Shown here: in pieces, positions 16,886 through 28,413 of the stretch
How positions within the stretch are numbered: position 1 is the stretch's first letter
Layout: each line of letters starts with the position of its first letter
NCBI RefSeq assembly: GCF_022664455.2
Contig: NZ_JAKRKC020000001.1
Location: 6,267,001 to 6,331,000 of the forward strand
DNA from: Actinomadura luzonensis
GTDB taxonomy: Bacteria; Actinomycetota; Actinomycetes; Streptosporangiales; Streptosporangiaceae
Direction: 5' to 3'
DNA length: 64,000 nt
Position numbers and translations under genes: made by a program
Notes under the pieces: model-generated
Database searches by the model: none
Told to the model about the DNA's origin: nothing
The model's input: the letters and a program-made list of their open reading frames with translations, nothing else

Positions 16886-16975
16886 CCGCCCAGTCTTCCA
16901 CAGCCACACGGATACGGCTCGCTCGCTAGAGTAAGGACCAGACCCGAGATCCAGTCCTTACGTGAGGCAGGAACC

Positions 16976-17461
16976 ATGCGAGAGATCCGCGTCATCGGCG
17001 ATCCCGTGCTGCGCACGCCCGCCGAGCCGGTCACGGACTTCGACCGCGAGCTGCGCCGCCTGATCGAGGAGATGTTCCAGGCGATGTACGCGGTCGACGG
17101 CGTGGGCCTGGCCGGCCCGCAGGTCGGCGTGTCGCGGCGGTTGTTCGTCTACGACGTCAACAACCGCAAGGGCCACGTGATCAACCCGGTGCTCACCGTG
17201 GACGACCCCGAGGAGATCGTGGACGAGGAGGGCTGCCTGTCGGTGCCCGACCGGCAGACCGGCCGGCCGATCTACGCGCCCGTCGCGCGCGCGTCCGGCG
17301 TGACGGTGGAGGGGCTGGACCGGCTGCAGCGGCCGGTGCGCGTCCGGGCCAGGGGCACGCTGGCGCGCTGCTTCCAGCACGAGTGCGAGCACCTCGACGG
17401 CAAGCTGTACGTGGACCGCCTGCCGCGGAACGACGCGCGCAAGATCATGCTGCGCGCGTAG
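16976..17461 (+). CDS. def: Peptide deformylase
   Basis: Removes the formyl group from the initiator Met of nascent proteins using a metal ion. All three motifs are present in the 161-residue protein: GVGLAGPQ (42-49), EGCLS (85-89, metal-binding C87) and HECEH (135-139). ATG 16976 follows AGGCAGGAACC. It is divergent from rpiB. Its stop codon TAG is also the first half of a -10 box (TAGGTT) for the SDR gene that follows 9 bp later. Confidence 0.95.
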   Translation: MREIRVIGDPVLRTPAEPVTDFDRELRRLIEEMFQAMYAVDGVGLAGPQVGVSRRLFVYDVNNRKGHVINPVLTVDDPEEIVDEEGCLSVPDRQTGRPIYAPVARASGVTVEGLDRLQRPVRVRARGTLARCFQHECEHLDGKLYVDRLPRNDARKIMLRA

Positions 17462-17470
17462 GTTGGCGGC

Positions 17471-18202
17471 ATGAGCGTACTCGCCGGGAAGGGCGCGTTG
17501 GTCACGGGAGGCTCCAGGGGCATCGGCAGGGCCGTCGTGGAGCGGTTGCGCAGGGACGGCGCGGAGGTCGTCTTCTGCTACGAGCGGTCGGAGGAGGCCG
17601 CGCGGAGGGTGGCGAAGGAGACCGGCGCGGTCGCGGTGCGCGCCGACCTCGCCGACCGGGGCGACCTGGAGCGGCTGTTCGCCGAGGCGGAGGCGCGGCT
17701 GCCGGGGCTCGACGTCCTGGTCAACAACGCGGCCTCCGCCGCCGGGCAGAAGCCCATGGTGGACGTCACGGACGACGACTACGAGCGTTCGTTCGCGGTA
17801 AACGTGCGCGCGGTGTTCCTCGCCATGCAGTGGGCCGCCAGGGTGATGCGCGGCGACGGGCGCATCATCAACATCTCCTCGGTCAACACCCGGGTGCCCG
17901 CCCCCATGCTGACGCTCTACTGCGGCGGCAAGGGCGCGATCGAGCAGTTCGCCAAGGTGGCGGCCAGGGAGCTCGGCGCCCGCGGGATCACCGTCAACGT
18001 GGTCTCCTCCGGCGCCACCGACACCGACATGCTGCGCGGCGCCAACCCGCCGGAGGCGCTGGTGCAGACGGAGGCGTTCACCGCGCTGCGGCGGCTGGGC
18101 CGGCCGGACGACATCGCCTCGGTGGTGGCGTTCCTGGCCGGGCCCGACGGGCGGTGGGTGACCGGCCAGAACATCATCGCCAGCGGCGGGCTGCTGGTCT
18201 GA
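17471..18202 (+). CDS. Short-chain dehydrogenase/reductase
   Basis: A 243-residue classical SDR. The NAD(P) loop is TGGSRGIG (13-20), NNAAS is at the stabilising position, and the catalytic Ser/Tyr/Lys are in SSVN...YCGGK. The substrate is unknown; the sequence resembles 3-oxoacyl-ACP reductase-like proteins of unassigned role. It looks leaderless: TAGGTT (17459-17464) lies 6 nt before ATG 17471, and its TAG is the def stop codon. It converges on the aldehyde dehydrogenase gene. Confidence 0.9.
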   Translation: MSVLAGKGALVTGGSRGIGRAVVERLRRDGAEVVFCYERSEEAARRVAKETGAVAVRADLADRGDLERLFAEAEARLPGLDVLVNNAASAAGQKPMVDVTDDDYERSFAVNVRAVFLAMQWAARVMRGDGRIINISSVNTRVPAPMLTLYCGGKGAIEQFAKVAARELGARGITVNVVSSGATDTDMLRGANPPEALVQTEAFTALRRLGRPDDIASVVAFLAGPDGRWVTGQNIIASGGLLV

Positions 18203-18218
18203 CAGTGATGCCCGCGCG

Positions 18219-19622
<1,404 letters not shown>

Positions 19623-19751
19623 GGCCCCCATCCTGACAGTGGTTCGCGGCCTTAGCGAGGGCGCGTCCTGAGCCGGGGATAAGGATTCTCCACCGCCATC
19701 AGGTTCTTTCCCACCGTCGAGTGCGTCAAATGCGCTGACAGGACGGATATG

Positions 19752-20369
19752 TCAGTCGAATTGCGGACGCCGGGTGCGGGTGCGCTTCAGCTCGAAGAAG
19801 TCGTCGAACTCCGTCACCGCCAGCACGCCGTCCCAGAGGCGGCCGGCGTCCTCGCCGCGGATGATCCTGGTGATGACCGGCCCGAAGAAGGCGTTGGGGC
19901 CGACGCGGATGATCGGGGTGCCGACCTCCTGGCCGACGAGCGTGATGCCCTCGTCGTGGGAGGCGCGGATCCGCTCGTCCCACTCCTCGGAGTCCATGGC
20001 GTCGGCGAGGTGCGGGTCGAGGCCGACGGCCTCCAGCGCGGCCTCGTTGACCTCGCGCAGCCTGGCCGGGTCCTTGATGCCCTGGTCGTGCAGGCGGGTG
20101 CCGAGCTCGGTGTAGAGCCGGCCGACGTACTCCTCGCCGTGCTTGGCGGCGGCCGCGGCCACGACGCGCACGGAGCCGTGGGCCTTGAGCGCGCGTTCCT
20201 TGTATTCCGCGGGGACGTCCTTGCCCTCATTGAGGTAGTGGAGCGACATGAAACGGAAGCGGGGCTCGATGGGCCGAACCTTCTCGACTTCGAGCAGCCA
20301 TCGTGACGTTACCCATGCAAAGGGACAGGAAGGATCGAACCAGAGGTCCACGGGAGTCTTCTCAGCCAT
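19752..20369 (-). CDS. DsbA-like oxidoreductase, mycothiol-dependent nitroreductase type
   Basis: A 205-residue thioredoxin-fold DsbA protein with FDPSCPFAWVTSRWLLEV at residues 11-28. This matches the actinobacterial group that includes Rv2466c, a mycothiol-dependent reductase that activates nitro-compounds. The active site is C15-P-F-A18, so the second Cys of the usual CPxC is Ala. A monothiol mechanism with mycothiol is the likely consequence. The cis-Pro region reads VGTPIIRV. It is divergent from pepN by 90 bp. Confidence 0.87.
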   Translation of the reverse strand: MAEKTPVDLWFDPSCPFAWVTSRWLLEVEKVRPIEPRFRFMSLHYLNEGKDVPAEYKERALKAHGSVRVVAAAAAKHGEEYVGRLYTELGTRLHDQGIKDPARLREVNEAALEAVGLDPHLADAMDSEEWDERIRASHDEGITLVGQEVGTPIIRVGPNAFFGPVITRIIRGEDAGRLWDGVLAVTEFDDFFELKRTRTRRPQFD

Positions 20370-20459
20370 GTGTGGCCATAACCTGAGGTGGTTCGGATCC
20401 TATTCCCGGCGTGACAGGATACCGACAACCCCGACGAAGCGGTTGAAAAGGAGCGGAAC

Positions 20460-23024
20460 TTGGCAGGCAACCTGACCCGGGACGAAGCGCGCGAACGCGC
20501 CCGGCTGTTGAAGGTCGAGTCGTACGAGGTGGCCCTCGACCTGACGGAAGGGGACGAGCGCTTCGAGAGCGTCACCACGGTCCGCTTCGCCGCCGCCACC
20601 CCCGGGTCGTCCACCTTCATCGACCTGCACGGCGCGCACGTCCGCCAGGTCACACTCAACGGCGAGGACCTCGACGTCTCCGCCTACGACGCCGAGAAGG
20701 GCCGCTTCCCGCTCCCCTCGCTCGCCGCCTCCAACGAGCTGCGCGTGGACGCCGACTGCTCCTACATGCGCACCGGCGAGGGCCTCCACCGGTTCGTGGA
20801 CCCGGTGGACCAGGGCGTCTACCTGCACAGCCAGTTCGAGACGGCCGACGCGCACCGCATGTACGCGTGCTTCGACCAGCCCGACCTCAAGGCCACCTTC
20901 CAGCTCACCGTGCTGGCCCCGGCCGGCTGGGAGGTCGTCAGCAACGCCGCCGCGACCGAGGTCGAGGACCTGCCCGAGCAGGCCGGCCGGCACGGCACCG
21001 TGCAGGCGGCCAAGCGGTGGACGTTCGCCACCACGCCGGTCATGTCCACCTACATCACCGCGCTGGTCGCCGGGCCGTACCACAAGGTCACCTCCGAGCA
21101 CGACGGCATCCCGCTCGGCCTGTACTGCCGCGCCTCGCTCGCCGAGCACCTCGACGCGGACAACATCTTCGAGGTCACCCGGCAGGGCTTCGACTTCTTC
21201 CACCGCGTGTTCGGGGTGCGCTACCCGTTCGGCAAGTACGACCAGCTCTTCGTGCCCGAGTTCAACGCCGGCGCGATGGAGAACGCGGGCTGCGTCACGT
21301 TCCTGGAGGACTACGTCTTCCGCTCCCGCGTCACCGACGCCGTCGTCGAGCGGCGCGCCGAGACCATCCTGCACGAGATGGCCCACATGTGGTTCGGCGA
21401 CCTCGTCACCATGCGCTGGTGGGACGACCTGTGGCTGAACGAGTCGTTCGCCACCTACATGTCCGTGCTCGCCCAGGCCGAGGCCACCCGGTGGGGCGGC
21501 GGCGCGTGGACGACGTTCGCGAACGTGGAGAAGGCCTGGGCCTACCGCCAGGACCAGCTCCCCTCCACCCACCCCATCGCCGCCGACATCCCGGACATGC
21601 AGGCGGTCGAGGTCAACTTCGACGGCATCACGTACGCCAAGGGCGCCTCGGTGCTCAAGCAGCTCGTCGCGTACGTGGGGCTGGAGAACTTCCTGGCCGG
21701 CGTCCGCGACTACTTCGCCGACCACGCCTGGGGCAACACCGAGCTGAAGGACCTGCTCGACGCCCTGGAGCGCACCTCGGGCCGCGACCTGTCCGCCTGG
21801 TCCAAGGACTGGCTGGAGACGTCCTGGGTCAACACGCTGCGCCCCGACTTCGACGTCGAGGACGGCCGCTTCACCCGCTTCGAGGTGCTGCAGGAGGCCC
21901 CGGCCGACTACCCGACGCTGCGCTCGCACCGCATCGCCATCGGCCTCTACTCGCTCGACGGCGGCACGCTGACCCGCACCAAGCGGGTCGAGCTGGACGT
22001 CGTCGGCGCGCGCACCGCCGTGGCCGAGCTGGTCGGCGCGGAGCAGCCCGACCTGGTGCTGCTCAACGACGACGACCTCACCTACGCCAAGATCCGCCTG
22101 GACGACCGGTCGCTGCGCACGCTCGTCGACGGCGGCATCGCGAAGTTCACCGAGTCGCTGCCGCGGGCGCTGTGCTGGTCGGCGGCCTGGGACATGACCC
22201 GCGACGGCGAGATGCCCGCCCGCGACTACGTCAAGCTGGTCGTCTCGGGCGCGAGCGTCGTCACCGACCTGACCGTCCTGCAGACGATCCTGCGCCAGGC
22301 GCGCCAGACCGCCCAGCAGTACGCCGACCCGGCCTGGCGGGCCGAGGGCCTGCGGCTGCTGGCCGCCGAGCTGCGCTCGCTGCTGGCCGGCGCCGCCCCC
22401 GGCTCCGACCACCAGCTCGCCTACCTCCAGGCGTTCGCGCCGGTCGCCACCTCCGCCGAGGACCTCGACCTGCTGGCCGGCATCCTCGACGGCAGCGCGG
22501 TGCCCGAGGGGCTGACCGTGGACGCCGACCTGCGCTGGAGCCTGGTCCTCGCGCTCGTCTCCGCCGGGCGGATCGACGAGGCCGGCATCGCGGCCGAGCT
22601 GGAGCGCGACCGCACGGCCACCGGCGAGCGCTCGGCCGCGACGTGCCGGGCCGCGCTGCCGACCGCCGAGGCCAAGGCCGCGGCCTGGGACCGCATCGTG
22701 GGCGGCGAGCTGGCCAACCACATCGCGCGCGCCACGATCGCCGGGTTCCAGGACCCGCGCAACGCCGAGCTGCTGGCGCCGTTCCGGGACAGGTACTTCG
22801 CCGAGGTCGGGCGGATCTACAAGGAGTGGACGTTCGACCAGGCGTCGTCGTTCGCGGTGGGCTGCTTCCCCGCCCTGCTGTTCGAGGAGGCGACCGTGCG
22901 CGCCGCCGAGGACTACCTGACGGTCGAGCAGCCGCCGCAGGCGCTGCGCCGGCTGATCCTGGAGGGCGCCGACGGCGTCCGCCGCGCCCTCCGCAACCAG
23001 GAGCGGGACGCCGCCTCCTCCTGA
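20460..23024 (+). CDS. pepN: Aminopeptidase N (M1 family)
   Basis: A cytosolic zinc aminopeptidase of 854 residues, close to the normal actinobacterial PepN length. The substrate motif GAMEN is at 271-275. The zinc ligands are HEMAH (305-309) and E328 in NESFATY. The C-terminal ERAP1-like helical domain follows. The TTG start at 20460 has AAGGAG 7 nt upstream. It is divergent from the DsbA-like gene. The 167 bp after it lead into the kinase gene, which has its own -10 box. Confidence 0.95.
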   Translation: MAGNLTRDEARERARLLKVESYEVALDLTEGDERFESVTTVRFAAATPGSSTFIDLHGAHVRQVTLNGEDLDVSAYDAEKGRFPLPSLAASNELRVDADCSYMRTGEGLHRFVDPVDQGVYLHSQFETADAHRMYACFDQPDLKATFQLTVLAPAGWEVVSNAAATEVEDLPEQAGRHGTVQAAKRWTFATTPVMSTYITALVAGPYHKVTSEHDGIPLGLYCRASLAEHLDADNIFEVTRQGFDFFHRVFGVRYPFGKYDQLFVPEFNAGAMENAGCVTFLEDYVFRSRVTDAVVERRAETILHEMAHMWFGDLVTMRWWDDLWLNESFATYMSVLAQAEATRWGGGAWTTFANVEKAWAYRQDQLPSTHPIAADIPDMQAVEVNFDGITYAKGASVLKQLVAYVGLENFLAGVRDYFADHAWGNTELKDLLDALERTSGRDLSAWSKDWLETSWVNTLRPDFDVEDGRFTRFEVLQEAPADYPTLRSHRIAIGLYSLDGGTLTRTKRVELDVVGARTAVAELVGAEQPDLVLLNDDDLTYAKIRLDDRSLRTLVDGGIAKFTESLPRALCWSAAWDMTRDGEMPARDYVKLVVSGASVVTDLTVLQTILRQARQTAQQYADPAWRAEGLRLLAAELRSLLAGAAPGSDHQLAYLQAFAPVATSAEDLDLLAGILDGSAVPEGLTVDADLRWSLVLALVSAGRIDEAGIAAELERDRTATGERSAATCRAALPTAEAKAAAWDRIVGGELANHIARATIAGFQDPRNAELLAPFRDRYFAEVGRIYKEWTFDQASSFAVGCFPALLFEEATVRAAEDYLTVEQPPQALRRLILEGADGVRRALRNQERDAASS

Positions 23025-23191
23025 CGCGCGCCGCCCGGCCCCCCGTCCGCCCCCCTCCCGACGGGGGGTCGGACGGGAAGGTGAGTGTTTCCTACCTGCG
23101 CCGATCCCGGCGACGCCCGGACGGGCGGGGGCGTCCGACACCTCCGCCGACATGGCCTGGTCACCCGGGAGCCGGTGTTAGCCTCGACTAC

Positions 23192-24807
<1,616 letters not shown>

Positions 24808-24869
24808 CGGTCCCGTGCCGCCGCGGCGCCGGGTACGTGGGCGCTTCGCGATCGTGAGAAAGTCGTCGC

Positions 24870-25832
24870 GTGGATACGACTCGTGACCTGCTCATCGCCC
24901 TGGCCCGCCGCTACGCCTTCGCCGACCTCGGTGCGCTCGCGCCGGCGGCGGAGATCGCGGACGTGTGCGAGTTCGGGCACCGGCTGCTCTCCCTCGACGC
25001 CGAGGACTTCGCGGCCGAGGCCAGGAGCGTGCCGGCCGAGCTGCGGCGCCGGGCGCGGGCCTGCCACATGCCGCAGACGCCCCGCGAGCAGCCGCGCGGC
25101 GCGCTGGAGTCGCTGCGGCCGGCGTACGGGCTGCTACTGGAGGTGATCGCGGTGCGGTGGCACCGGCGGGAGCTGAGCCCGATGATCGCCGCCGTGCACA
25201 TCGCCAGCGAATACCTTCCGCTGCTGGCGTTCGAGCCGCATCTCGGGCACGCGGGCGACCCGGCCCGCTGGCCGGCCGGGCTGAGCGCGCCGGGCAGCAG
25301 GTTCGGGGTGATCGGCGACCGGGAGTGCGACCACACCAAGTCCGAGCAGTCGGCGACCAACCGCACGCTGCGGGTGTCGGTGGAGCCGGGCGAGGGGTGG
25401 CGGGCGTACTTCGACCGGCAGCACAGCCAGGTGGCGGGCGCGCTCGCGGTGTGCGTGGCCGCCTGCCGCAACCCCTGCTCGGCGATGGACTGGATCGATC
25501 CCGAGCCGCGCGCCGACCTGCACGTACGAGCCCGCACGGCGCTGGCCTTCGCCGAGACCCCGCTGGTGCGGCTGCGGCACGCCGCGCCGGTGGGGCACGG
25601 GTTCGGGGTGCCGTCGCCGGAGGAGGTGCTGGACGCCTGGGAGCGCAGCCGCCTGGCGCTGGACAAGAACCCGGTCGGCACGGCGGCGATGAAGGACGAC
25701 GGCTTTCCGCTGCCGGGCCTGCCCTCCCTGTTCGCCGCGGTGGCGGAGGCGGCCATCGAGCCCGCCACGCTGCTGCGCGGCGTCAGCGACCACGTCGTGC
25801 GGCTGCTCGAGAGCCCCGGGCTGTCGCTCTGA
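24870..25832 (+). CDS. Conserved hypothetical protein
   Basis: A 320-residue protein that I do not recognise. It has no signal peptide or membrane segment and is largely helical by composition. Distinctive stretches include ALESLRPAYGLLLEVIAVRW, GVIGDRECDHTKSEQSATNR (about 150-170) and CVAACRNPCSAMDWID. GTG 24870 is the likely start; no ribosome binding site is obvious. Codon third positions are GC-rich through the whole frame, as in neighbouring genes. It converges on the DUF5130 gene. Confidence 0.7.
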   Translation: MDTTRDLLIALARRYAFADLGALAPAAEIADVCEFGHRLLSLDAEDFAAEARSVPAELRRRARACHMPQTPREQPRGALESLRPAYGLLLEVIAVRWHRRELSPMIAAVHIASEYLPLLAFEPHLGHAGDPARWPAGLSAPGSRFGVIGDRECDHTKSEQSATNRTLRVSVEPGEGWRAYFDRQHSQVAGALAVCVAACRNPCSAMDWIDPEPRADLHVRARTALAFAETPLVRLRHAAPVGHGFGVPSPEEVLDAWERSRLALDKNPVGTAAMKDDGFPLPGLPSLFAAVAEAAIEPATLLRGVSDHVVRLLESPGLSL

Positions 25833-25869
25833 CCGGCAGGAGCGGCACGGGCCCGCCGCCGCCGGAGCG

Positions 25870-26235
25870 TCAGCGGCGGGCGGTGGCCTGCTCGCCCAGG
25901 GCGTTGATGCCGTAGAGGATGCCGCCGACCAGGTCGCCGACGCTGAAGGCGGTGGCCATGGACATCGCGGTCAGCCGGCAGGCGGCGTCGCCGAGGCGGC
26001 GGCGGGCGCGCTCGCCGGTGACGATCTCCAGGCCGCGGCCCTTGAGGTCGACCAGCAGCACGACGGCGTCGGGGGCCTCGTCGCCGAGCGCGGCGTGCAG
26101 GCGCTCGGCGAAGTGGCGGCGCCCGCCGCCGGCGGGCTCGCCGAGGAAGAGCCCGAACCGCAGCCCGCTGCGCCCTTCGGCGGCGTGCAGGGCCTGGCGG
26201 ATGTCGTCGGCCTGGGCGCTGGTCAGTCCGCGCAT
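25870..26235 (-). CDS. DUF5130/TPM-like protein, probable respiratory supercomplex factor
   Basis: A 121-residue small alpha/beta protein of the DUF5130 type, with APDAVVLLVDLKGRGLEIVTG as its core strand and a C-terminal hydrophobic helix (MATAFSVGDLVGGILYGI). In mycobacteria the homologue is, as I recall, the PRSAF1 factor associated with the cytochrome bcc-aa3 supercomplex, encoded next to subunit CtaJ. The same adjacency is seen here (7 bp gap). ATG 26235 follows GAGGTG; a GTG two codons upstream is also possible. Confidence 0.72.
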   Translation of the reverse strand: MRGLTSAQADDIRQALHAAEGRSGLRFGLFLGEPAGGGRRHFAERLHAALGDEAPDAVVLLVDLKGRGLEIVTGERARRRLGDAACRLTAMSMATAFSVGDLVGGILYGINALGEQATARR

Positions 26236-26242
26236 CGTCACC

Positions 26243-26533
26243 TCACCATCCGGCCGAGGCGCCGCCGACGTGCCTGCTCGGCTCCGCCGTCTCGGCCGCG
26301 GCCACCCAGTCGTTGTCGGGCACCGCGCCCCAGTGCGCCGCCCGTTCGGCGAGGACGAGCCCCGACGTGCTCACCCCGCGCTCGCTGCCGTGCGGCCCGC
26401 CGAGCCACACCGGGCCGGACCCGACGCGCCGCTGCGCCCCGCGCCCCGGCACCATGACCAGCAGGCTGATCAGCACGAACAGCCCCATGGACACCCCGAT
26501 GAGAAAGAGCAGGATCTCTGCCGCGCTGTTCAC
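26243..26533 (-). CDS. ctaJ: Small membrane protein, probable cytochrome aa3 oxidase subunit CtaJ
   Basis: The 96-residue protein has one N-terminal membrane helix (ILLFLIGVSMGLFVLISLLV, residues 7-26). A basic cytosolic linker and a C-terminal tail ending HVGGASAGW follow. Its size, topology and position directly before a DUF5130 gene match CtaJ of the bcc-aa3 supercomplex. The name is inferred mainly from context. It appears leaderless: TACGTT lies 6 nt before GTG 26533 and there is no ribosome binding site. Confidence 0.65.
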   Translation of the reverse strand: MNSAAEILLFLIGVSMGLFVLISLLVMVPGRGAQRRVGSGPVWLGGPHGSERGVSTSGLVLAERAAHWGAVPDNDWVAAAETAEPSRHVGGASAGW

Positions 26534-26737
26534 ACCCTGAACGTAGACCTCGTGCGCGAGTCCGGCCAGACCCCAGGCGCCCCGGGAGTTATGATCTTGC
26601 GAGAGACCTGAGAGCTCTCTAGAGAAGAACGATGTTAATACCCCGAAAACGGGCGCGGAACACGATGAGCTGGGCCATAAAACTATGGACAGGGCAACAC
26701 TAGGATTCGGCAAGATTCCCGGGCTACGGTGAGTTGC

Positions 26738-27565
26738 GTGGACACCGACAACCAGCGAGAAGACGGCCACGACGCCTCGCCCATCTGGGTGGACGAGCGG
26801 CCAGAAGGCGAGCGAGCCGCCGCCGCGAAGCCCTCGGCGCCCACCTCCACGTACGCGCCGGTGCCCCGCGCGTCCGTGCGCGAGCTGCTGATGCAGCCAC
26901 GCTTCCGCCGGCTGCGCACCCGCGTGCTGGTCGGGCTCGCCGCGGCGATCGTCGTGGGCGTCCTCGCCAAGGACTGGCGGATCGGCGTGACCGCGGGCGT
27001 GATCGCCGCCGTCCTGGAGGCGGTCTACCGGGCACGTTCCAACTCGTCCGTGCCGGCGTGGCGGCGGGCCTCCGTCGCGGAGCGGCGGACCGAGGCGCAG
27101 CTCCGCAAGCTGGAGCGCCTGGGCTACCGCACGCTGCACGCGCGCGCGATCCCCGACACCGAGCAGCAGATCGACCACCTCGTGGTCGGGCCGACCGGCG
27201 TGTACGCCGTCGACTCCGAGAAGTGGGACAAACGCCTGCCGGTGCGCGTCCAGTCGGGCAAGAAGCTCTTCCACGGTCCCTTCGACCAGAAGCAGCGCCT
27301 GACGCACGCCAAGTTCGAGGCGTCGAAGGCGAGCGAGCTGATCAGCGCCGAGTTCGGCCGCGAGGTGCCGGTGGTGCCCTCGCTGGCGATCTACGGGCCG
27401 GCCGTGCCGTGGAAGATCATGACGATCCGCGGCGTGGACGTCTACCAGGGCGACCGGGCCCGCAAGTGGATCACCAAGCGGGAGCGGGCGCTGACCCCGG
27501 CCGAGATCGACAAGATCTACGCCATCGCCGCCCAGGTGCTGCCCGCCCGCTACGGCGAGGGCTGA
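26738..27565 (+). CDS. NERD-domain protein with a membrane segment
   Basis: A 275-residue protein. The N-terminus is acidic, with a hydrophobic pair of segments around residues 68-100 (VLVGLAAAIVVGVL, GVTAGVIAAVLEAVY). A NERD (nuclease-related) domain follows over about 115-230, with EQQIDHLVVGPTGVYAVDSE as the core. NERD domains resemble restriction-type nuclease folds; their substrates are mostly unknown. Between two GTGs (26729, 26738) the second is favoured, because TACGGT lies 7 nt before it in the leaderless arrangement. It is divergent from ctaJ by 204 bp. Confidence 0.85.
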   Translation: MDTDNQREDGHDASPIWVDERPEGERAAAAKPSAPTSTYAPVPRASVRELLMQPRFRRLRTRVLVGLAAAIVVGVLAKDWRIGVTAGVIAAVLEAVYRARSNSSVPAWRRASVAERRTEAQLRKLERLGYRTLHARAIPDTEQQIDHLVVGPTGVYAVDSEKWDKRLPVRVQSGKKLFHGPFDQKQRLTHAKFEASKASELISAEFGREVPVVPSLAIYGPAVPWKIMTIRGVDVYQGDRARKWITKRERALTPAEIDKIYAIAAQVLPARYGEG

Positions 27566-27569
27566 GCGC

Positions 27570-28226
27570 TCAGCGGTACATCCGCGGGATCTCCTCGCAC
27601 CAGGGGAAGAAGTCCTGCTTGGCCGCGGCGGCGATGTTGCCGCAGGCCCCCACGTGGGCCGGGCGCGCGGCGCCGCGGGCGTGCAGGATCAGCACGGCCT
27701 TGTCCACGGGGTACTGCCGGGGCGAGTCGGAGCCGAAGTCCAGCGCGCCGGTGGCGCCCTCGATGGCGTGGCCGCTCTGGCCCGGCACGTAGAGGGTGCC
27801 GAGCTGGCGCCAGACGGTGTAGGAGTTCACCGGCACGTGGTGGCTCTCCTTGCCGAGGCGGCGGATCGCGGTGATCATCGTCTCGGTGGCGTCGTAGGAG
27901 AGCGCGGCGTGGCCGTCCAGCGTGCGCCCCGGCCCCGGCTCCTCGCACTCGAAGCGGAAGGTGGCGAACAGGTCGGTGCAGAAGTCGTGCCGCTGCTCCT
28001 CGTCGCACCGGTTGGGCGCGGCGGCGAACGACTCGTAGGAGTAGCCGACCTGGCTGACGGCCGAGCGCAGCCGCACGTCGGCGGCGTAGCGGGTGACGTC
28101 GTCGCCGCCCAGGATGACCGGCGGCGCCTGCGCGCACCGGTCGGCGACGCCCTTGACGAACTCGGCGAAGTCGGGGATGCCGCGCCCGGCGAAGTACACC
28201 GGCCCGTCGAAGCCGCAGGCCGACAC
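27570..28226 (-). pseudogene. Truncated periplasmic ligand-binding protein remnant
   Basis: The 218-residue frame matches only the C-terminal half of a LivK-like substrate-binding protein. It has APPVILGGDDVTRYAADVRL, then HAALSYDATETMITAIRRLG, then GHAIEGATGALDFGSD and YPVDKAVLILHA. The N-terminal lobe, signal peptide and lipobox are missing. There is no ribosome binding site, and only about 190 bp remain before the ilvD start on the other strand. The frame stays open to about 28350 without a start codon. I read it as a 5'-deleted remnant; a diverged short protein is less likely. Ten Cys residues are unusual. Confidence 0.6.
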
Positions 28227-28413
28227 GCCCGCGTCGCGCGGCTCTCCCGCGTACGGGTCGGTGCTGCGGTCGGCCGGGCCCGGCTTGGCCAGTTGCCGGC
28301 CCTGGCCGGGGCGTCGAGCGTCAGGTAACCAACGTCCGAACCGTGGACGGTTGTCTCAGGTGCCGGGCAAGGGTCGTACCATGTGAAGACTCGACAGCGA
28401 CGGGAGTAGCACG

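Noticed and set aside
20400..23153. A 917-codon minus-strand frame opposite pepN.
   Set aside because: Same antisense effect; pepN has all catalytic motifs on the plus strand.
26590..26630. GAGAGCTCTC and TCTAGA repeats upstream of the NERD gene as an operator.
   Set aside because: Too short and imperfect; no second copy or regulator nearby.
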